Made by a program: the position numbers and the translations under genes
Shown: piece by piece, positions 17,329-23,722 of the stretch
Layout: every line of letters starts with the position of its first letter
How positions within the stretch are numbered: position 1 is the stretch's first letter
Notes under the pieces: model-generated
The model's input: the letters and a program-made list of their open reading frames with translations, nothing else
Database searches by the model: none
What the model was told of the DNA's origin: nothing
Assembly (NCBI GenBank): GCA_027575765.1
Contig: JANBPT010000768.1
Coordinates: forward strand, 1-23,722
Length of the DNA stretch: 23,722 nucleotides
DNA from: Tieghemiomyces parasiticus
Lineage: Eukaryota > Kickxellomycota > Dimargaritomycetes > Dimargaritales > Dimargaritaceae
Direction: 5' to 3'

Positions 17329-19760
17329 GGTGAAAATGCCAGGGGTCGATGTCCGAGATGGGCAAGGGAATGGGGGGGCGGGATCAAATGGGGAAGATGG
17401 GAAGGAGACAAGTGTCAGAGGAATGGGCGCCAGGATCAATGCAACCAACTGTTGGCTAGCCAATGGCCGAAGGGAGGGGCCGGGGATCAGTGTGCGAGTG
17501 GGGAGCGGGTTGGGTCGGCAGGGTTCATACGCAGGAGTGGGCGGAGGGCAGGCAGGGAGCATTAGGCCCTATCGCTAGGGCGAGCCTGGAGGGGCTGACG
17601 CGGCGAGGCAAAGGAGGGTACGCTACCGTTGATGCCTTGGGGGACGATGTAGCGAGGTGAGGGGGGCTGGGGCACCGATGGCCTGCGAAGAGGATTGGGG
17701 GAGGAGCGTTGCCGCCTCCCAAACCGGGCGGGTAGCCAGTGTTCCCCCGCATTACCCGTGGAACCGGCCCAGCTCCCCTCTGGAGTGGCCTGATTAATAG
17801 ATGATGGCGAGGGGGATCGAATGGTACCCCCGTGGGGGGGGATCGATTATCATCGTGCTTGGGCCCAGCCTTATCCTGGGGCATCCCTTGCTTATCTGTC
17901 GGATTCTAAGGCCCATCGCCAGCCAATGCGGACCGCCCATGCTCAGAACGTGTCCCAAAGGCATCCAATCGAGATGGCCAGTGTTTGTAGAACACGGGTC
18001 TGTTGTTTAGCTACGGGGAATTTGCTAACTGCCAATGTTTGTTGTCATCGATTCTGGCTGTTGCGGCGGACGTGCCAGTGGCTCGATCCCGGGCGCGGCG
18101 GGCTATCGGTACGGCTTGCAGGCAGGTCGTCAGGCGTGGCAGCCACCGGCCCGGGAGCGTGGATCGCGCTATGCTTCTGCCACTTTCCCTACGTCCTTAA
18201 GCGACGTTACATAAACTTACTCGTCCCTTCGCCCTCTTTAGCGACGCTACATAACCCGACTTTTTCCTTCCCCATGTCTCCTAAAGCGACATTGCCTTAA
18301 CTTTCCTCCCCCCTACCCTATTTTTACTAACGCTAAATAAACCGACCTTTTCATCCCTGCACCCTCTTGAGCGCCGTTGAATTAGCTGACCTCCTCATCC
18401 CTACGTCATAGCTTCATCAGGAAGTTGAGCGACTACGCGTCCGAGTGGGGGGGGGGTCAGGCTGATGCAGGGACAGCGGAGGGCCCCCGTGACCAACTTG
18501 ATTCTACGGAGCGCTCGTCCGGACCGTGGCGCGGGAGGCGGGAGGGGCAGATACCTGGCCGTGCAGATATGAACGGGAGAAGTGTGGCCACCTACAAGGG
18601 CACAGGTGTAGAAGGGAGGGGCCGTTACACCAACCCTGGCCTGTGCAACGTACGCGAGCCTCTCAGCGGCCGCCGTTGCACCCTCGTCGCTTCGATCAGC
18701 TAGCCGATCCTTCCGCCACCGGACGTTTCGAAGTCCAGACCGTGGTCCCCTGGGCCGTCTCATACCTCGACCTCGTCCCTCGTCTGTTTTCATCCCGAAT
18801 GAGGAATGGCAGAGACTGCCACCAGGACTGGGGCGGCAGGTGCCACAAGTTCGCACCGGCCGGCCGCGCGGGCGGTTGGGCTTGCGCGACCCGCTGTCTG
18901 AGCCTATGAGAGAATATGGCCCGACCTCGCCTGATCTCTCAAGGGGCGGCCGGGGCTGCGAACAAGTCGGCCCTGCATCGTCAGCTGGGGGTACTAACCA
19001 TTTTCTGCGTTACGCACCGTGGTCGGTGGCTCCTTCGACCCTGCTTCGGCCCTCCTTCGAGGGGCACTAGGGTGGGGTTGAGTTGAAGCGCGCGGAGAAA
19101 GTGGTGGGCTACAGCGCTCACGGATGGGGGGGGGAGAAGGGGAGGGGGGCGCAAATGGCTGTCTTTCCTTGACCCCGGCCGGCGCCTTTTTTAAACACAC
19201 CCTGCCCTCGCCATTCCTCGCTCGTGCAACCCAAGCTCCTCCTGGTCTCTTTGTCTCTATAAAGTCAAGGGCGGGGCCTCCATCGCTTTACGAGGCCACT
19301 TGTTATCTCTTTGAATTCATGGTTGATGAGCTCTCCTTTGTCCGCACCCCCCCCCCCTCCTTTCTCCCTTTCGTTCTGCTGCTATCGGCCCTTATTTGGC
19401 CCGACGAGCTGCGTAGCTTATCTACACGACCCCGCTATATTTCACTGTTCGCGGCGTACCTACATTAGCCTTCACCGTGAGCTGGTATCGGCTGTAGTGT
19501 GGTATCCAATCCCGGACTACCCATCCCTTCTCTGTCCCCTCCCCCGCTCTCCCACCCACTCGGCCGCCTACCGAGCAAGATTTCGGTCAAGTGCCTACCG
19601 CTTACTACGTGGTTATAACGACTCGCCACTCCCTGCCAATACCCTCCCACCCCCTTTCGTTTGCGGTTTACGACGGCCGCTCTATAATAGTCTCCCGCAC
19701 TCCTCGGCCTCCACATCGCTACGTTTCCCCCCCCCCCTACACCGCCTCCGCCTCGTAACC
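17329..19760. other. 2.4 kb divergent region between PDH E1-beta and Atg22 genes
   Basis: No frame with a recognisable domain. The region contains a degenerate ~43-base tandem array (18181-18410), G-runs near 17837, 18447 and 19127, and C-runs near 19350 and 19730. From about 19200 the plus strand is CT-rich, typical of a fungal leader before a strong start codon. The Atg22 frame is open for 150 codons upstream of its ATG here, but that sequence looks like leader, not protein. Confidence 0.5.
18181..18410. repeat. Degenerate ~43-bp tandem repeat, about five copies
   Basis: The core (T/A)AGCGACG(C/T)TACATAA followed by a CGAC or CTGAC, a pyrimidine stretch and CATCCC recurs. Core positions are about 18201, 18241, 18286, 18327 and 18371, a spacing of 40-45 bases. 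Copies are imperfect (for example GCGACGTTACATAA, GCGACGCTACATAA, GCGCCGTTGAATTA). The array lies in the divergent spacer, about 1.35 kb before Atg22. It could be a minisatellite or a cluster of factor-binding sites. I know of no match. Confidence 0.7.
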
Positions 19761-21430
19761 ATGGCTGTCGACCATTCCAACTATCTGGCGTCCGATACCA
19801 GCGTAGAGAAGGTCGTTACGGGCGACCCGTCCGCCCCGGAACTGTTGAGTGACGTCCCTGCCGGGCCCCTCATGGATCGCCGCGAGCTCTACGGGTGGTA
19901 CGCCATCTCGTGGGCTGCGGAACCCTACTCGGCAGTGGTCAGCTCCGTATTCCTCCCGCTGGTCCTGGATACCTTGGCCAAACAGGCCGGGTTTGAACCC
20001 GACCTGGTCACCCCCTGCGATCTGGCCGGCGCGAGTGAAAACTGTCTTGTCAAGTTCGGTGCCAGCTGGATCCACACCACCTCCTTGCCGCTCTACTGCA
20101 CGGCCATCAGCGTCGTGCTCCAGGCCTTCACCTTCGTCGGTCTAAGTTCCCTTGCGGACCATGGTGGTAAGTAAACGTGGCCCGAATTCCTCGCCCCTGC
20201 CAACTACCACTGAGAGGTCTGACCGTCGTCCAATATCTAACTTCCCCCAAACGCGGTTTTCGCCTATGCTCCCCCACCTCCTTAGACTGGCGCAAGACCT
20301 TTCTCATCGCGTTCAGTGTGCTTGGTGCCCTATCTACCATCGCCCTATTTGGCATCGTCCGGCCCGAGTTGTACGGGCTCGCTGCGGCCCTGACCATTTT
20401 TAGTAACCTATGCTTCGGCGCCCTGCACGTCTTCTTTTATGCCTATCTCCACACCCTCACCGAACATCACCCCGAGGTTGTCGAGGCTGGACGCACCGGT
20501 GACAGCACTCACTACCGAACGGTCCGCGAGCGCGTGTCCAATACCATCTCGGGTCACTGCTTTGCCATCGGCTACGGTGGTGCTCTAGTCATGTTGATCG
20601 TGGGTGCCCTCATTGTCTATTTCCTCGACCAGACCGCTTACAGTATGCTAATTAGTTGCGGTCTGTCGGGCATCTGGTGGCTAGCGTTTACCCTGGTGCC
20701 CGCTCTGTGGCTGCGCCGCCGGCCCGGACCACCTTTGCCCGCCGGCGAGCACTACCTGTTCTACTCCTTCAAGCAGGTCGCGCGCACCTTCTCGCAGGTG
20801 CGCCATCTCTCCAACACCTTCCTGTTCTTGATGGCGTGGTTCTTTCTATCTGACGGGTACAGCACCATCGCGTCCGTCTCGATCCTCTTCGTCAAGAACA
20901 ACCTCAAAGCGGACAATATCCAGCTCATCATCGCCGCCTTTATCGTGCCCCTCTCGTGTATCGTGGGCAACTTCATTTTCCTGTTTATCCAGCGGCGGTT
21001 TAAGATTGCCACCCGCAACATGATCATCCTAATTGGTATCCTCTACATCCTCCTCCCGCTGTACGGTATTCTTGGCTTCTTTACCCCCATCGGCCTCAAA
21101 CACATTTACGAGTTGTACGTTGTGGCCGTCTTCCACGGCCTCATGTTCGGTGCCGTGCAGTCGTTCTGCCGTGTGCTCTTTTGCGAGCTCCTGCCTCCGG
21201 GCCATGAGAATGAGTTTTTCGGCCTATACGAAATCACCGACAAGGGCAGTTCCTGGATTGGTCCCCTGGTCTCGGGTGCCATTTCAGACGCCACGGGGGA
21301 ATTGCGCTATGCGTTTTACTTTTTGCTGGCCATGCTAACGATCCCCATCTTTATCCTCTTCACGATTGACGTTGAGAAGGGCAAGCTGGAAGCACTGGCC
21401 TTTGCTAAACGCAACAAGAAGACGGCCTAG
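19761..21430 (+). CDS. ATG22: Atg22-family vacuolar amino-acid effluxer, 2 exons, 516 aa
   Basis: Major-facilitator-type permease. In yeast, Atg22 releases leucine and other amino acids from the vacuole after autophagic breakdown. Exons are 19761-20166 and 20286-21430, joined in phase 1 through a 119-base GTAAGT intron, giving 517 codons including stop. The hydrophilic N-terminus leads into RRELYGWYAISWAAEPYSAV (about 40-59), the hallmark ELxGWYxxxxAxEPxxxx start of helix 1. Further markers are SLADHGDWRK across the splice junction, TFLFLMAWFFLSDGYSTIAS mid-protein, and FFGLYEITDKGSSWIGPLVS near the end, all typical of Atg22. About twelve hydrophobic helices can be counted. The start has context GTAACCATGG. 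It converges with the oxidase gene. An AAATAA-type signal lies near 21509. Confidence 0.95.
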
Positions 21431-22534
21431 GGAGGGATGGAAAAGTGGGTTTTCATCTAGATATTTTATCGCTGTTATTATACTCTCAAGAGCCATCTTC
21501 TATCTTTATAAATAATTTGGTAGTGCAACGGAGGAGTGTGGTCCGTCAGGGCCAGATAAGAGAGGGAGGAAGGGGGGAGACATGGGTGATTGTGACTGTT
21601 GCGATAAATCTCATTCACCGTCTAAAGAGTGGAGATGGTGATTAAGTAAACATGGCTAATTTGGGAGGAGATATAAGGGCTACTCTCACAGGGACGGGCA
21701 CTAGCAAGCAGCGGCCCATAGCCAATTAGGGGGATGCTGGGTGGATGAGCCGAGCACCAACGCTGCGTGTACTTTTCGCCCATTGATTTTCATTTATACC
21801 ACCGGGCCCCGCCGGCTGATTTCCTTTTATGGACAATGCAGATTACAACTACCTTTGTGTAAATGACCCTCAGGACACGTGTGATAACGAGGATTGGGGG
21901 GAGGGGTAAAAAAAAACTAGGCGTTGAAGCTTAAGGAGTGGTTGCTGTCGTTTATTGGATTAATTGGGGGCCGGTATTGATATATGCCGGAGTACTATTA
22001 GAAGGCCAACCCGTGCAAGGTTAGATGAGGTGGTGCCGGAGGCATCCGCTGAAGAGAAAAAACTTTGAATCAGTAATAAGAATGGCAGACTATAAAGAAA
22101 AAGCACTTAATCAGGAGAGGCCCGTTTCCAATTAGAGAGAGAGTGCAGGAGATTAAGCCCGGACACTTGGCCGTACTTAATCAGCGGGGTTGATTATGGA
22201 AACCACAACGCGCATGCTTGGCCCCAGGGTAACCGAGCTTGACCTTAAAATATCCCTGGAACTTACCATCAGTTCCTTATCGACCCCAATTTAGGAACAT
22301 TCCATCTATCCACCCATGCACTATCATACATCCAGTTTAGATTGTCACCAAAGATACCCTTCGGTTAGACATGCTATATTTTTTAACCAAAACACTAACC
22401 AGGTAAGTTACGACGACCAACACGATCTTTAAAATACTCCACCCATCCGGTACCTCCCCCCGCATAGGGACCAGGGCCGTGGAGGTAATACGAAGGACCG
22501 CACTCTACGCGATAGGGGAAGGAGGAACGTGGTT
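21431..22534. other. Convergent spacer between Atg22 and the oxidase gene
   Basis: About 1.1 kb, A/T-richer than the genes, without a recognisable frame. An AAATAA-type element near 21509 is in place to serve Atg22. Short recurrences of ACTTAATCAG occur near 22106 and 22175, too few to call a repeat. Confidence 0.5.
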
Positions 22535-23722
22535 CTACAGCTTGGCGGGGACCACATGGGACAGAGGGATACCAGCCCGCTCGGAGGGTAAGATGACATG
22601 GCGACGGGTGATTTGGGAAAGGTTGGAGCAGCCTGGACAGTAGATTGAAGGGAGCAGCGAGGTGATCAACGGTCAATGCAACAAGAGTCAGGTCAGTTGC
22701 AATGGTCTACTCTATCGGGAAGGAGAGGGGAGAGAGAAACCTACGCATGGGCCAGGTTTCCTTGGTATGCGCGACAAGTAACGGGGGTTTGCAATACACT
22801 TACCGGCCAACGCCATGGTTAACTTGAACTCGTCTTCCAGCAGCTGTAGCATATCCCGGACGCCCTGTTCACCCCCGCAAGTCAAGGCCCAGAGCACGGG
22901 ACGGCCGATGAAGCAGGCGCGGGCTCCCAGCGCCAGGGCTTTGAATACGTCACTGCCCCGACGGATTCCTCCGTCCAGGTACACAGGGACCCGATCAGCC
23001 ACCCCAGCAATCACCTCGGGCAACGCTTCGATCTGTCAGAGAGGCGGCGAATGCGAGTAGGTATATACAAGCAAGCGGGCAGGATTCGTCAGTATGCGAC
23101 ATGTGGAAAGGGGCGGGTTACTTGGCAACGATATATCCTTGCCCCACATCCCATTACCCAGCGGCGGGGCCGGGTCCCTTTTGGGGACTTACCGTGGACA
23201 GACAGCAGTCACTCTGGCGGCCACCGTGGTTGCTCACAACGATGGCGTCGACGCCATGCTGAACTGCCAGGGCGGCATCCTCGGCCGTCATGACGCCCTT
23301 TACAATGATGGGCAAGGTGGTGATACTACGCAGCCAGTGGATCACGTCCCAGGTGAGGCTAGGGTCGACCTGGTCAACTACATACTGGGCCAAGCCCGAG
23401 GCATTACTGTGGCCGGGCACAGGGGCGCCCCCGGGAGCCATCTGGGCCTTCTCGCCTTGGCCCTGAGCCGCCAGGTTAGCCAGTGTGAGGTGGGGCGGTA
23501 GGGTGAATTTGTTGCTGCGACGGGAAGGATAGGAGGTAAACAGGTCGGGAAGGGAAGATGGGTGGGATGAGTACAGGGTAGGAAGGGGAATGTTGTGCAA
23601 GGGGTGCGGGGAGTTCGGGCTCCAGCGCTTCTACTCCAATTGCTTGTGTATCGGAAATACTAGGAGGAGGAAAACGTACCGGATGTCAGCCAGTCGGCGG
23701 CCGAGGTAGGGCGTGTCTACGG
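22535..23722 (-). CDS. FMN-dependent (S)-2-hydroxy-acid oxidase, peroxisomal, C-terminal part (5' end beyond window)
   Basis: Glycolate-oxidase/HAO family: oxidises a 2-hydroxy acid with FMN and passes electrons to oxygen, giving hydrogen peroxide. Exons in the window, in reading order, are 23722-23680 (partial), 23514-23193, 23032-22804 and 22632-22535, all GT-AG and all in phase. Visible marks are [17 protein letters not shown], then [13 protein letters not shown], the FMN/substrate lysine in [13 protein letters not shown] with the catalytic histidine and the arginine, [23 protein letters not shown] and ELTMAL-type KLTMALAG. The short last exon is hidden from frame scans but continues the family C-terminus ([13 protein letters not shown]) and ends in AKL, a peroxisomal targeting signal type 1. 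After NHGGRQ the sequence reads SDCCLST where relatives usually have LDxxPAT. The N-terminal half is missing, so exact substrate is unknown. Confidence 0.93.

Noticed and set aside
22395..22676. 93-codon minus-strand frame
   Set aside because: It overlaps the true last exon of the oxidase in another frame and has no family resemblance.

Overview
The window is nuclear DNA of a fungus. Nine protein genes are recognisable. Seven are complete and spliced or intronless models that close exactly in frame (LisH factor, Rce1, uS12m, Bcp1, TSPO, triose-phosphate-type transporter, PDH E1-beta), an eighth (Atg22) is also complete, and a ninth (2-hydroxy-acid oxidase) is cut by the right edge. The fungal reading rests on Atg22, Bcp1, the Flo8-like LisH architecture, short GT-AG introns of 76-215 bases, and TATA and AATAAA-type signals. 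TSPO together with a peroxisomal glycolate-oxidase-type enzyme, neither present in baker's yeast, and many long G or C homopolymers suggest an early-diverging (zygomycete-grade) fungus. That placement is inference only.

Layout. Bases 1-3428 hold no convincing gene. The first 1395 bases contain a single CG dinucleotide, although the rest of the window is CG-rich; this looks like methylation-decayed sequence and contains one small secreted-protein-like frame. Bases 3429-5784 (minus) carry a six-exon LisH/LUFS transcription factor. Bases 6599-8021 (plus) carry the CAAX protease Rce1 in five exons. Bases 8254-8733 (minus) carry mitochondrial ribosomal protein uS12m. Bases 9312-10509 (plus) carry Bcp1/BCCIP in three exons. 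Bases 11076-11555 (minus) carry a TspO/MBR protein. A desert follows to 13863. Bases 13864-15285 (minus) carry an intronless nucleotide-sugar/triose-phosphate-type transporter with a long tail. Bases 16099-17328 (minus) carry PDH E1-beta in two exons. A 2.4 kb divergent spacer holds a degenerate ~43-bp tandem array (18181-18410). Bases 19761-21430 (plus) carry Atg22 in two exons. Bases 22535 to beyond 23722 (minus) carry an FMN-dependent 2-hydroxy-acid oxidase with a C-terminal AKL.

The genes do not form a pathway cluster; this is ordinary eukaryotic gene order. Three products act in or at mitochondria (uS12m, PDH E1-beta, probably TSPO). One is probably peroxisomal, one vacuolar, one at the ER (Rce1), one probably Golgi/ER (transporter) and two nuclear. 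Of 16 introns modelled, 12 start GTAAGT and the rest GTAAGC, GTACGT (two) or GTAGGT. I saw no tRNA, rRNA, CRISPR array or intact mobile element, and no clearly new multi-gene system. The best leads are the CpG-free block, the 43-bp array, a 28-base microexon, a tandem splice acceptor in Rce1, and the peroxisomal last exon of the oxidase.
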